From an uncultured Eubacteriales bacterium (GTDB lineage: Bacteria; Bacillota; Clostridia; TANB77; CAG-508): 39,376 bases of DNA. The notes beneath the pieces are model-generated. The model did no database searches and was not told the DNA's origin. It worked only from the letters and a program-made list of their open reading frames with translations. Made by a program: the position numbers and the translations under genes. The stretch is from NCBI GenBank assembly GCA_948468315.1, contig CAOKHL010000016.1, positions 1 through 39,376 of the forward strand. Reading direction: 5' to 3'. This document shows, piece after piece, positions 1 through 8,492 of this stretch; positions within the stretch are counted from its first letter, which is position 1; each line of letters opens with the position of its first letter.

Positions 1-102
1 TGTATTATTTGTTGTGTTCGTGTTGTTTGTTGTATTTGTATTGTTTGTATTATTTGTTGTGTTCGTGTTGTTTGTTGTATTTGTATTGTTTGTATTATTT
101 AC
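1..102. repeat. 45-bp tandem repeat encoding an Asn/Thr-rich tail
   Basis: A 45-bp unit is present at 1-45 and again, apparently identically, at 46-90; a third copy begins at 91 and diverges after about ten bases. On the minus strand it lies inside the reading frame of the PilO-like gene and encodes 15-residue units made only of Asn and Thr. The unit is a multiple of three, so copy-number change would lengthen or shorten the protein tail without breaking the frame. The array continues off the left edge, so its full length is unknown. Confidence 0.85.
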
Positions 103-717
103 ATTTTTTTCATTTTCTTGTTCATCTATTGGTGCATCTACTTTTCCTACTTTTATTGGTATTTCTTTGCAAGAAAATGTTGATACTATTGTGTAATCTA
201 TTCTTGCTCCCATTTCAAAATCATCTATTTTAAATCCTAATTTTGAGTCATTTTCAATGTCATATATAAAGTTTGTTGTACCAACATATCCACCAGTAAC
301 TGTAAAGTTCAAGTTATATAAATTAGGACTTGTACCACTTGTTACTAGTTCAATTTTAATTACAACCCCTTCTTCTTTTGCAAAGTTTCCTAGTTTTGTC
401 CATAAGAAATCAATGTCATATGTTTCTAGTTGTGAAGCATAACTTGGATTATTTGATTTTGATAATATTGCTTGATTTTCATATTCAGTTTTACTTTTTT
501 GTAATGTATTGACTGTAGTTTTTAATTTTGATTCCTCTTTATTATAATCAATACTAATTACACTAGATAAATCTGCTATTTTTTGTTCAACTTCATTATC
601 TTTTTCATCTAAATCTAAAAATCCTTTGACATTTAATTTACTTATTCCATTTACCATAAAAAAAGCTGAACCAATTAATAATAAACAAACTAATATACTT
701 ATTAATATTTTTCTCAT
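1..717 (-). CDS. PilO-like membrane protein, 3' end cut by window edge
   Basis: An open frame of 239 codons without stop runs from an ATG at 717-715 to the left edge. It begins with Met-Arg-Lys and a hydrophobic membrane segment at about residues 4-22. A charged, coiled-coil-prone stretch follows (about 35-105), then a mixed alpha/beta domain (about 110-210), and finally the Asn/Thr repeat tail. The start overlaps the stop of the upstream PilM-PilN gene by four bases (ATGA), so the two are translationally coupled. A single N-terminal membrane helix, coiled coil and small periplasmic-type domain directly after PilM/PilN suits PilO of a type IV pilus alignment complex. The assignment rests on architecture and position, not on a diagnostic motif. 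The low-complexity tail is unusual for PilO. Confidence 0.6.
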   Translation of the reverse strand, partial: MRKILISILVCLLLIGSAFFMVNGISKLNVKGFLDLDEKDNEVEQKIADLSSVISIDYNKEESKLKTTVNTLQKSKTEYENQAILSKSNNPSYASQLETYDIDFLWTKLGNFAKEEGVVIKIELVTSGTSPNLYNLNFTVTGGYVGTTNFIYDIENDSKLGFKIDDFEMGARIDYTIVSTFSCKEIPIKVGKVDAPIDEQENEKNVNNTNNTNTTNNTNTTNNTNNTNTTNNTNTTNNT

Positions 718-2351
718 GGTAACTCTCCTTCTATTGTAACTGTTACTACTCCTGCTGCCTTTTGTCCACTAGATGAAATTGTATTATTTAACATTTTATC
801 TAATTTAATTTTGGCTATAAAGTATCCTAATTGATCATACTTATCTGATTGTGCTACAATTTTTATTTTTCTACCAGTTGTATTTACTATTGAAGTAAGT
901 TGTACTCTTTCTGGTATTATATACATTATGTGGTTAAGTAAATTAGGAATTGAGTTTTTCATTTCTGCTATATTACTTATTTTATCATTTATAGCTTTTA
1001 GTTCTTGTGTTAATGCTACATATTTTGTATTTTTTGCATTTAATGAATTTGTATTCGCATTTATTTTACTAATTTCTGACTTTTCTGCCACAATTAGTCC
1101 TTCTATTTCTTCTTGTTTTTTATTCATTTGTCCATACAAAATTTTTGAAAATACTACAAATATAATGTTGATTAAAATTATTGCTATTACGACTCTTAGT
1201 AGCATTACTTCTGTTTTATCTAAAGCTCCTTTTAATGAAAAGTCTATTTGTTTTTTAGGCTTACCATTTTTATCTGTTTTAACTTCTTTATCCTGTTTTT
1301 TTCCAAAAGAAATATCTAATTTTAACGCTTGTTTCATTTGCTCTGTAAAATTTGGTCTTCTAAAGTTTAAAGCTTGTATTCCTTCCCCTAATGCTTGCAT
1401 TGCAAGTCCAATAGCACTATTTACCTCTATATAATCTTTTATATTTATTTGTGTTATATTTCCTTCTATTATACTTGGTTTTAATATTTTGCAATCTATT
1501 GAAGGTAAGAACTCTTGAAAATATAAATCTACATTATTAACTACTGCTAGTGTTCCAGTTAAATATACTGCTGAAATTTTTTCTGGTGAATTATTTACAA
1601 CTTCTTGTACTTTTTGACTTATTTGGTATAATGTTGGAACTATATCTTCTAGATGTGGTTGTTCTTTTATATCATCTATAACATTTGCTGTATATATTGT
1701 TGTTCCTTTGCATATTTCATAAGCCTTACTCATGGAATTTTCTGATCTATTTATTTTTTCAAGTACTTCTTGACTTCCATAATCTAAGGTTTCTACATTA
1801 TATATTTGTCTGTCATAAATTGTTGTAATAGTTGTCTTTTCTTCCATGTTAACAATTAATACATTTTCTTTTTTTTCAAAACTTGTTATACTTGCTATTG
1901 CTGTTCCTATTGGTACTATTCCTGCTAGATTATGTCTTTCTAAATATTGTTTTTGTTTGTTTAATTCTATTTTATTTACTACTACTTGTATTGCTTTTAT
2001 TTTTTCTTTATTCTCAACATTCGTAACTAAAGCATATTTTGTTTCAAAAGCTTTTTGATTATATTTGTTTTCATCACAATAAGCTCCAAATTCTGTCTCT
2101 ACTGTCTTTTGAATGTCACTTTTTGAAAGTAAGGCAAAAATATCATAATACAAGTATTTTTCATTTGAAAGATTAATGCTTATGGGTATGTTAAAACTAT
2201 ATGTCTCTTCAACAATTTTTTTAATTGCTTCATTTAAGTTTTCAAAAAATCTTATTCCAAATGCTTCTACTTTAAACTCATTTCTTTCTTTAGAAACTTT
2301 AGCATATTTAATTAAATTGTTTTCAATATATATCCCTAAACAATTTTGCAT
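714..2351 (-). CDS. PilM-PilN fusion-like type IV pilus assembly protein
   Basis: This protein has 545 residues. The first 350 or so look like a PilM-type actin-fold domain: it opens with an LGIYIENNLIKYAKV strand pair, and an internal VLIVNMEEKTTIT segment resembles the second phosphate-binding loop. After a Lys-rich linker there is one strong membrane helix (about 382-404), a coiled coil (about 408-465) and a small C-terminal domain, which is PilN architecture. In most type IV pilus systems PilM (cytosolic) and PilN (membrane) are separate proteins that bind each other; here they appear joined. It is followed by the PilO-like gene with an ATGA overlap. No pilin or motor ATPase lies in the window. 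The family call is by architecture and order. Confidence 0.6.
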   Translation of the reverse strand: MQNCLGIYIENNLIKYAKVSKERNEFKVEAFGIRFFENLNEAIKKIVEETYSFNIPISINLSNEKYLYYDIFALLSKSDIQKTVETEFGAYCDENKYNQKAFETKYALVTNVENKEKIKAIQVVVNKIELNKQKQYLERHNLAGIVPIGTAIASITSFEKKENVLIVNMEEKTTITTIYDRQIYNVETLDYGSQEVLEKINRSENSMSKAYEICKGTTIYTANVIDDIKEQPHLEDIVPTLYQISQKVQEVVNNSPEKISAVYLTGTLAVVNNVDLYFQEFLPSIDCKILKPSIIEGNITQINIKDYIEVNSAIGLAMQALGEGIQALNFRRPNFTEQMKQALKLDISFGKKQDKEVKTDKNGKPKKQIDFSLKGALDKTEVMLLRVVIAIILINIIFVVFSKILYGQMNKKQEEIEGLIVAEKSEISKINANTNSLNAKNTKYVALTQELKAINDKISNIAEMKNSIPNLLNHIMYIIPERVQLTSIVNTTGRKIKIVAQSDKYDQLGYFIAKIKLDKMLNNTISSSGQKAAGVVTVTIEGELP

Positions 2352-2671
2352 TTCTACGCTCCTTGCTTTTATTCTCTTGTTCTAAATTTTTATCTTAATC
2401 TTTTTTTATTGTATATGTTTTTTAATTTAAAATCAATAGTTTTGTTTAAAATGTAATGCAATTGTAATATCCATGTAACATTTTTAATTTTATTGTAATA
2501 TTATATCATATTTTGTTGTTTTAAATATTCTTTGATTTCTTTGATTTTTAAGTGTTCTTTCAATTTTTATTTTATTATTATAGTTTTTGGTAATTTTATT
2601 TTATATGTATATTTTTATTCAAAATGGAAATTATATTCTTAGAATTTTATTTTATGTTTGGAGGTCACAAT
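2352..2671. other. Divergent intergenic region between pilM-like gene and spoVAC
   Basis: About 320 bases of extremely AT-rich DNA separate the minus-strand pilus genes from the plus-strand spoVA genes, so it must carry both promoters. I see no credible ORF; the frame that extends spoVAC upstream to 2624 lacks a ribosome binding site. The only named site I can propose is the sigma-G-like element listed next. For the minus-strand promoter I find only generic AT-rich sequence. Confidence 0.6.
2607..2635 (+). promoter_or_regulatory. Candidate sigma-G-type promoter for spoVA
   Basis: GTATA at 2607-2611 fits the -35 of forespore sigma-F/sigma-G promoters, and AATTATA at 2629-2635 fits the -10 consensus CATNMTA with one mismatch, separated by 17 bases. 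It lies 36 bases before the spoVAC start. spoVA operons are known sigma-G targets in spore formers. The match is weak in such AT-rich DNA. Confidence 0.25.
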
Positions 2672-3136
2672 ATGAATAGTCCAATAGATACTAAAAAAGA
2701 CTATCAAGAATATGTAAATCAAAAATCGCCAAATTCTCCTATATGGAGGAATTGTTTAAATGCATTTTTAATAGGAGGCCTTATCTGCTCAATAGGTCAA
2801 TTTATTTTTTCATTTTGCTTATATAAAGGGTTAGATGATACAGCTGCTGGAGCAATTGTTTCAATTATTTTAATTGCTATAACTGCAATATTAACAGGAC
2901 TTAACCTTTTCAATAAAATTGGTAAAATTGCTGGTGCTGGTTCTTTTGTTCCTATTACTGGTTTTGCTAATTCTATTGTCTCACCAGCTATGGAATACAA
3001 ATCTGAAGGATATGTAATGGGAGTTGGTGCCAAAATGTTCACTGTTGCAGGTCCAGTGCTTGTATATGGAATTTCTACTTCAATTATTGTTGGTCTTATA
3101 TATCTGTTATTTAACGCTCAAGCAGTATTAGTATAA
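2672..3136 (+). CDS. spoVAC: SpoVAC, spore dipicolinate channel membrane protein
   Basis: This is a 154-residue polytopic membrane protein of the SpoVAC/SpoVAEB family, which forms the inner-membrane channel for Ca-dipicolinic acid entry into the forespore and release at germination. Visible features are the N-terminal hydrophilic segment with YQEYVNQKSPNSP, several membrane helices, and the family's GAGSFVPITGFANSIVSPA loop. I chose ATG 2672 because GGAGG sits seven bases upstream (2660-2664); an earlier in-frame ATG at 2624 has no such site. It is the first gene of a three-gene spoVAC-spoVAD-spoVAE set, with 35 bases before spoVAD. No spoVAA or spoVAB is present, as is common in Clostridia. 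Confidence 0.93.
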   Translation: MNSPIDTKKDYQEYVNQKSPNSPIWRNCLNAFLIGGLICSIGQFIFSFCLYKGLDDTAAGAIVSIILIAITAILTGLNLFNKIGKIAGAGSFVPITGFANSIVSPAMEYKSEGYVMGVGAKMFTVAGPVLVYGISTSIIVGLIYLLFNAQAVLV

Positions 3137-3171
3137 TGTAATTTTAAATAAAAAAGGAGGAAAATTTATCT

Positions 3172-4174
3172 ATGCAAAAATTAGGTAAACAAACTATAAA
3201 ATTTGATACCCCACCAACCATTTTAGAAACAGCATGTATTGCAGGTCCTAAAGAAGCAGAAGGGCCTCTTGCAAAATACTTTGATCAGTGTTTAGATGAC
3301 GAAATGTGGGGAGAAAAAAGTTGGGAAAAGGCTGAAAGTAAAATAGTAAAAGAAACTGTAAATACTCTAATTTCTAAATCTGGTATTCCATCAGAAAAAA
3401 TTGAATACTGTTTTGCTGGTGACTTACTTAATCAATGTATTTCTTCAAGTTTTGGACTTCGTGAATTAAATGTTCCTTTTTATGGAATATTTGGTGCATG
3501 TTCTACATTTGTAGAAGGTCTGCAACTTGCTTCTGTATTTGTAGAAAATGGTATTAATTATGCAATATGTAGTGCATCAAGTCACTTTTGTAGTTCAGAA
3601 AGGCAATTCAGATTTCCACTAGAGCTAGGAAATCAAAGACCACCAACTGCACAATGGACAGTTACTGCATGTGGGAGTGCAATGCTTTCAAAAGAAGGAA
3701 ATGGTCCATATATTACACATATAACAACAGGAAAAATTGTCGATATGGGTATAAAAGATGCTAATAATATGGGAGCTGCCATGGCACCAGCTGCTTTTGA
3801 TACCTTAATGACACATTTTTCAGATACTGGTAGAAAACCAAGTTATTATGATGCTATTATTACTGGAGATTTAGGACATCTCCGGAAAAGATATTCTTAT
3901 AGACTTGTGCCAGAATGCAGGATATAATATAAAATCTGTTTATAATGATTGTGGTGTTTTAATATTTGATAAAGCTACTCAAGATACCCACTCTGGCGGA
4001 AGTGGCTGTGGATGTTGTGCAAGTGTATTTTCAGGATATTTATTTGAACAATTAAAATCAAAAAAATTGAATAAAATACTCCTTATTGCAACAGGAGCTT
4101 TGATGAATTCAATGAGTTCACAGCAGGGTGAATCTATTCCCGGAATAGCTCAGGCTATTTCAATTGAGATGTAA
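3172..4174 (+). CDS. spoVAD: SpoVAD, dipicolinate-binding protein, read through a +1 shift at CGG
   Basis: SpoVAD is a thiolase-fold protein that binds dipicolinic acid for uptake into the spore core. The first frame (237 codons) carries the family start (KQTIKFDTPPTILETACIAG) and the thiolase-like core with YGIFGACSTFVEGLQLAS. It then meets CGG at 3883-3885 and would stop at 3927. Skipping C3883 reads GGA and continues as GKDILIDLCQNAGYNIKS to the conserved HSGGSGCGCCASVFSGYL end, giving 333 residues, the usual family length. AGGAGG precedes the ATG at 3172. Conservation of both halves argues that one protein is made. A real inactivating mutation is possible but unlikely given the same lesion in seven other genes. 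Confidence 0.9.
3880..3886 (+). other. +1 frameshift site CTC-C-GGA in spoVAD
   Basis: Leu codon CTC (3880-3882) is followed by in-frame CGG (3883-3885). Skipping C3883 gives GGA, Gly238, which restores the conserved GDLGHLGKDI segment. The unshifted frame stops 14 codons later at 3927. The preceding AGGA is too far and too weak to call a stimulator. Confidence 0.85.
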
Positions 4175-4180
4175 TTTTTT

Positions 4181-4290
4181 CTCATTGGGGACAGGTCCGT
4201 TTAAAAAGGGGACAGTCCCTTTTGCAAAAAGAAACGTCCCCAATGAGAAAAGAACTGTCCCCAATAGAAAAACCTCTGTCCCAAATAAGA
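4181..4290. repeat. GGGGACA/TGTCCCC REP-like repeat cluster
   Basis: CTCATTGGGGAC at 4181-4192 is the exact reverse complement of GTCCCCAATGAG at 4236-4247. Nested inside is a second hairpin with AAAAGGG and CCCTTTT arms around 4204-4223. Two further TGTCCC-containing copies follow up to about 4283. Such GGGGACA palindromes are scattered through many clostridial genomes and are thought to be moved by REP-associated Y1 transposases. Their position between spoVAD and spoVAE means they are transcribed with the operon and may reduce spoVAE expression or stabilise the upstream message. Confidence 0.75.
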
Positions 4291-4315
4291 AAAAATAGAA
4301 AGGATTTGATATTTT

Positions 4316-4702
4316 ATGGATTTTTTGCAAAATTTCGATTGGATGCTTTTATTAAGATGTTTTGTTGTTGGTGGCTTAATATGTATTATTGGTCAAATTT
4401 TATTAGATAAAACTAAATTGACTTCTGCAAGGATTTTAGTTCTTTTTGTTACAGTTGGAACTATTTTAGGCGGTCTTGGAATTTATCCTTATTTAGTTAA
4501 ATTTGCCGGATGTGGTGCAACCGTTCCTTTGACAGGTTTTGGTAATACTTTGGCTAAAGGAACTATTGAAGCTGTAAAACAAAGTGGTCTCTTAGGTGTG
4601 TTTACTGGTGGCTTAAAAGCTAGTAGCGCGGGAATTGCTGCTGCTGTATTTTTTGGATATATTGCTTCTTTAATTTCTAAGCCTAAAATGAAAAAACAAT
4701 AA
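4316..4702 (+). CDS. spoVAE: SpoVAE (SpoVAEB-type) spore channel membrane protein
   Basis: This 128-residue membrane protein is homologous to SpoVAC. It has hydrophobic segments at about 10-29 and 41-62, the diagnostic KFAGCGATVPLTGFGNTLAKG loop at about 63-83, and a final membrane helix around 105-122. It is the third component of the dipicolinate channel. The ATG at 4316 follows an AGAAAGGA sequence. The 141-base gap after spoVAD is filled by the GGGGACA repeats, whereas spoVAC-spoVAD spacing is only 35 bases, so the repeats look like a later insertion. A hairpin terminator follows immediately. Confidence 0.92.
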   Translation: MDFLQNFDWMLLLRCFVVGGLICIIGQILLDKTKLTSARILVLFVTVGTILGGLGIYPYLVKFAGCGATVPLTGFGNTLAKGTIEAVKQSGLLGVFTGGLKASSAGIAAAVFFGYIASLISKPKMKKQ

Positions 4703-4704
4703 TA

Positions 4705-4748
4705 AAAAAAGAATTTTCCTGTTCTTCTTATTGGAAAATTCTTTTTTA
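4705..4748. terminator. Bidirectional terminator between spoVAE and ftsZ
   Basis: GAATTTTCC at 4711-4719 pairs with GGAAAATTC at 4733-4741. An A-run lies on the left and a T-run on the right, so it can end both the plus-strand spoVA transcript and the minus-strand ftsZ transcript. Confidence 0.85.
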
Positions 4749-4755
4749 TTTTTAT

Positions 4756-5883
4756 CTACATTGTTTTATTTTTATTTTTTCTTAAAAATGATGGTATATC
4801 TAAATCATTTTGTGATGAACTTAAGTCATTTGTAGATGGTATTGAACTTACTTTCTTTTCCCAAGGTTTTGATGTTGCTCCTATTGTGTCTAATATTGGT
4901 GTTTTTATTTCATCTGGTTGTTCAAAACCTGTTGCTATTACTGTTATTTTTATTTCATCAGTCATATTTGGATCAATTACTGTACCAAAGATGATATTTG
5001 CTTCTGGGTCTACACTGCGTTGAATTAATTCTGCTGCTGTATTTACTTCTTGTAATCCTAAATCTTCTCCACCTGTTATATTTATAATTACTCCTCTTGC
5101 TCCTTCTATTGATGTTTCTAGTAATGGACTTTGGATTGCTTCTTTTGCTGCATCTTCTGCTTTGTTTTCTCCTGATGCATGCCCTGTTCCCATATGTGCC
5201 ATTCCTGTGTTTAACATTATTGTTTTTACATCTGCAAAGTCTAGGTTTACAGTTCCTGTTACTGTTATTAAGTCTGATATACCTTGTACACCTTGTCTTA
5301 GAACATCATCTGCCATTAAGAACGCTTCTGCCATTGATGTTTTTCTATCTATTATTTGTAATAATTTGTCATTTGGTATTACTATTAATGTATCTACTTT
5401 TGATTTTAAACTTTCTATTCCACGTTCTGCTTGTGCTAAACGTTTTTTACCTTCAAATGTAAATGGTTTTGTAACAACTCCTATTGTTAATATTCCCATT
5501 TCTTTAGCTAATCCTGCTACTATTGGTGCTGCTCCAGTACCTGTTCCTCCACCCATTCCGCAAGTTACAAATACCATGTCTGCTCCTCTTAATACTTCTG
5601 AAAGTTCTGTTTTGCTTTCTTCTGCTGATTGAGCTCCAATATCAGGATTTGCTCCAGCTCCAAGTCCTCTTGTTATTTTTTCTCCAATTTGAATTTTTGT
5701 ACTTGCTTTTGATTTTTGTAAAGCTTGTCTATCTGTATTTACAGCAATAAATTCTACTGATTTTATTCCTAAATCTAGCATTCTGTTTACTGCGTTGTTT
5801 CCAGCTCCTCCTACACCTATTACTTTTATTGTTGCTGCTCCATCCATCATTGCTAGATTGTTGTTATCTTCATAATCCATCAT
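4756..5883 (-). CDS. ftsZ: FtsZ, tubulin-like division GTPase
   Basis: FtsZ polymerises into the Z ring. This 375-residue protein has the [15 protein letters not shown] nucleotide-binding start (about 21-35), the tubulin signature GGGTGTG at 111-117, the NLDFADV T7-loop region, and the conserved C-terminal peptide DIPSFLRKN that docks onto FtsA. Length and all key motifs are normal, and there is no in-frame CGG. AAAGGAGG precedes the start (two adjacent ATGs at 5883 and 5880). It lies 51 bases after ftsA, so the two are almost certainly cotranscribed from the promoter at 7207-7235. Confidence 0.98.
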   Translation of the reverse strand: MMDYEDNNNLAMMDGAATIKVIGVGGAGNNAVNRMLDLGIKSVEFIAVNTDRQALQKSKASTKIQIGEKITRGLGAGANPDIGAQSAEESKTELSEVLRGADMVFVTCGMGGGTGTGAAPIVAGLAKEMGILTIGVVTKPFTFEGKKRLAQAERGIESLKSKVDTLIVIPNDKLLQIIDRKTSMAEAFLMADDVLRQGVQGISDLITVTGTVNLDFADVKTIMLNTGMAHMGTGHASGENKAEDAAKEAIQSPLLETSIEGARGVIINITGGEDLGLQEVNTAAELIQRSVDPEANIIFGTVIDPNMTDEIKITVIATGFEQPDEIKTPILDTIGATSKPWEKKVSSIPSTNDLSSSQNDLDIPSFLRKNKNKTM

Positions 5884-5934
5884 TTTTTATTTTCCTCCTT
5901 TAATATGTAACAACCTCTTTTTTGGTTGCATAAC

Positions 5935-7165
5935 TTAGCTATAAAAAAACTCTTTTATTCTTGAAATTATTGTTTTCCAAAAACTCTCTTTTGAATTTGT
6001 GTCAATTTTACTTGAAACTGATTTTGCAAATGGTCTTGATGCAATATATCTAGTTAATGCATAACTTGTTCTAAACTCTGGCTTTACAGTACTTACTGCT
6101 CTTCCAGTTGATATTTTGACTGGAATATTAAGTGCTATTTTTCCAGCTACATCGCTTTTATTTATATTGGTAATTCCTTGGCCTGTTAGTATTACATTGT
6201 TTATTCTTGATTTTAATCCTTGGTTTGTTATATCTTTATTTATAATTGAAAATATTTCTTCTATTCTGGCTTCCATAATTTCAATTAATTCTGAACTTTT
6301 TATTACTTTACTTCTTGTATCATCCATACATGTATTTAACATTATTTCATTGTCATTATCTATAAATGATTTTAGAGCTAATCCATATTGTCTTTTTAGT
6401 TTTTCTGCCTCATCCTCAGATATGTTTAAAACAAGAGCTATGTCATGAGTTATATTGTTTCCTCCTAATGGAATTGTATTTGTATATTTGAACTCTTCTC
6501 CTTCAAATACTCCTATATCTGTGTTTTCTGCTCCTATATCTAAAACCATTACATTATCATAAAGTTCATTTTTATCTAATACTAAGTTTCTTTCTGCAAG
6601 TGCTATTGGAATTATTCCATCTACTTCTATTCCTGCTTTTTTAAATATACTTGTTAATTTTCTTACATAGTCTTTTTCTGCAAGTATTACTTGTGCATTT
6701 ACTGTAAATGATGATGCAAAACTTCCTACTGGGTCTGCAATAATTCTTCCATTATCTAATATTACTTGATTTATTGCTACATCAATTAATATTTTATTGT
6801 CTGGTATATCTATGTCTTTTACTTGCATTATGGCGTTTTGCACATCTTTGCCGAGAAATTCCTGCAAATTTATCTTTTACTTCTTTTACTACACTATTTT
6901 GAACTATTGTTACGTATTTTCCTGGAATAGTTACATACGCTGAATTTATTTTTAGTTCTGTTTCTTCTTCTGCTTGCTTGATAGTTTTTGAAATGCTCAA
7001 GCTAACTTCATCTTCATCCACTATCTGGCCTTTTTTTAATCCATTACATTTATATGAGGTGCAACATATTATTTCTATTTGTCCAAAGTTGTTTACTTCG
7101 CCAGTTGATAAGCAAACTTTGGTTGTTCCAATGTCTATGCCCACTATGATATCTCCTATTGCCAA
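5935..7165 (-). CDS. ftsA: FtsA, actin-like divisome anchor, read through a +1 shift at CGG
   Basis: FtsA tethers FtsZ to the membrane. The first frame (104 codons) holds the phosphate-1 loop (VGIDIGTTKVC, about 8-18) and the start of subdomain 1C. The second frame carries the rest: VMVLDIGAENTDIGVF (phosphate-2), VILTGQG (adenosine site), and a C-terminal basic amphipathic helix ending KTIISRIKEFFYS that would bind membrane. They join at CGG 6853-6851; skipping the C gives GISGKDVQNAI and a 409-residue protein of normal length. Without the shift only a 123-residue fragment is made, which cannot anchor the ring. The start is ATG 7165 after GGAGG. The shift falls inside subdomain 1C. Confidence 0.92.
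6850..6856 (-). other. +1 frameshift site TCT-C-GGC in ftsA
   Basis: Ser codon TCT (6856-6854) is followed by in-frame CGG (6853-6851). Skipping the C at 6853 gives GGC, Gly105. This is the only one of the eight sites that resumes on GGC. The unshifted frame ends at 6794. Confidence 0.85.
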
Positions 7166-7206
7166 GATAATTCCTCCATATTTTCAAATTAAATTTTATA
7201 TGTTTA

Positions 7207-7235
7207 TATATATTACATTTTAAGACAAATGTCAA
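7207..7235 (-). promoter_or_regulatory. Sigma-A-type promoter of ftsA-ftsZ
   Basis: On the minus strand TTGACA (7235-7230) is followed after 17 bases by TATATA (7212-7207), 42 bases before the ftsA ATG. The -35 is a perfect consensus. Just upstream lie short direct repeats of TTGTAATAAAT (about 7253-7280) that could be regulatory but match nothing I can name. Confidence 0.65.
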
Positions 7236-7316
7236 TAGAATTTGTTATATTTTTGTAATAAATTTGTAATAAATTTGTAACAGTATTTTTCCATTTTTTG
7301 TAATTTTTATGTAACC

Positions 7317-7712
7317 TTATTTTTGTTCTTCTTGAATTTTATTTGCTTTTCTTGTTTTGTATTCTTGATATTTTTCAGACCATTTATCTATATAATATTT
7401 TCTTATTATTGTTAAATTTATAAACATTCTTCCAACAAAAACTACAATTGCTGCCAAATAAATATCTACATTTAGTTTATTTCCCAAATATGTAAGTAAC
7501 ATTGAAAGTATACTATTACAGAAAAATCCTGATATAAATACTTTAAAATTGAATTCTCCTTTTAGCGTTCCTGTTATTCCACCAAATACAGAATCAAGTG
7601 CAGCTATGATTGCTATTGCTAGATAACTTGAATATGAATATGATATTATTGGAACATTAATTCCAACTATTGCTCCTAATATACATCCTATTAAAATAGC
7701 TATAAATAACAT
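7317..7712 (-). CDS. sbp: Small basic protein (DUF1290/Sbp family) membrane protein
   Basis: This 131-residue membrane protein has three or four hydrophobic helices (starting MLFIAILIGCILGAIVGI), a central LDSVFGGITGTLKGEFN motif typical of DUF1290, and a basic, charged C-terminus. In Bacillus and Clostridia this gene sits beside DUF881 genes and ftsA-ftsZ, as here; its function is unknown. GAAAGGA precedes the ATG. It is 21 bases downstream of the second DUF881 gene and separated from ftsA by a 151-base gap containing the ftsAZ promoter. Confidence 0.85.
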   Translation of the reverse strand: MLFIAILIGCILGAIVGINVPIISYSYSSYLAIAIIAALDSVFGGITGTLKGEFNFKVFISGFFCNSILSMLLTYLGNKLNVDIYLAAIVVFVGRMFINLTIIRKYYIDKWSEKYQEYKTRKANKIQEEQK

Positions 7713-7733
7713 TTTGTCTTCATTCCTTTCAAT

Positions 7734-8477
7734 TTATTTTTTTGTTTCCAACTCTTTTTCTTGCATATATTTTGTTTCAAAATCCCCTTCATATTTTGAA
7801 ATCCTTACTCTGTTAGATCTTTCTATTTTTGCATTTATACCTGTTGTATTTAATTGTTCAACATATCCACCTTTTCCAAATATACTACTTTCTAAATATG
7901 AACTATTCCCTATTGCTTTTATTTCATATGAATTTGTTCTTAAATATTTACTATTTATTTTTATTATTGATTCTCCAACAATATCTACTATATATGTATT
8001 ATTTACTATTCTTTCTCCATTTATAGATATCGCTTCTGCTCCTGCATCTTTTAAATAATTTACTATATATATTAAATCTTGTGCATTTATTGGTGTTATT
8101 TCTTCCTCATCTGCAAGTTCTTTTTCTGTTTTTTCGTTTAATGTTATTATTACTCCCTCTCCTTCAACATTTGTTTTGCCAAGAGCCATTTCTAAATTTT
8201 CCAATTCTTTTTCTAGTGTTTCTTTTGTCTGATTATCAGATGTGCTTTCTTCTTTATATGTTTTAAGTGTTTCAGATGTTTCATCATATTTTTCTTTTGC
8301 CTCTTCATATTTAATTTTCCAATTTGCAAGTTCTTGTCTAAGTTCTGCTTCTTGCATTGTATTTATGTTTGTTTCTTCTGATTGCCTAACTACCTTAAAT
8401 TGCATAAATATAATCATTACTAGCAGAAAACATACTATACCAATGGTAATTGTCATACTTATTTTACCTTTTTTCAT
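7734..8477 (-). CDS. DUF881 family protein (second of a tandem pair)
   Basis: This 247-residue protein has an N-terminal membrane anchor (about 8-26), a coiled coil (about 35-95) and a C-terminal DUF881 domain with the recognisable ALGKTNVEGEGVIITLNE, DLIYIVNYLKDAGAEAISIN and ERIVNNTYI segments. DUF881 proteins are extracytoplasmic, always near division genes in Firmicutes, and of unknown role. It shares its layout and core motifs with the gene directly upstream, so the pair arose by tandem duplication. The start is supported by AAGGAG eight bases before ATG 8477. Confidence 0.85.
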   Translation of the reverse strand: MKKGKISMTITIGIVCFLLVMIIFMQFKVVRQSEETNINTMQEAELRQELANWKIKYEEAKEKYDETSETLKTYKEESTSDNQTKETLEKELENLEMALGKTNVEGEGVIITLNEKTEKELADEEEITPINAQDLIYIVNYLKDAGAEAISINGERIVNNTYIVDIVGESIIKINSKYLRTNSYEIKAIGNSSYLESSIFGKGGYVEQLNTTGINAKIERSNRVRISKYEGDFETKYMQEKELETKK

Positions 8478-8492
8478 ATACTTTTCTCCTTA

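Noticed and set aside
1..102. CRISPR-like repeats at the left edge
   Set aside because: The 45-bp units are directly adjacent without spacers and lie in frame in a coding region with an Asn/Thr product.
928..1434. Long antisense frames opposite the pilus, ftsZ, ftsA, rarA and queA genes
   Set aside because: They are Phe/Leu/Ser/Ile-rich shadows of the AT-rich coding strand, lack ribosome sites and match no family.
3172..4174. spoVAD (and the other seven split genes) as pseudogenes or as two separate genes
   Set aside because: The downstream parts have no plausible ribosome sites or starts at the junction, both parts are conserved to the last motif, and the same CGG lesion recurs in eight essential or sporulation genes. 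Decay would give mixed lesions.
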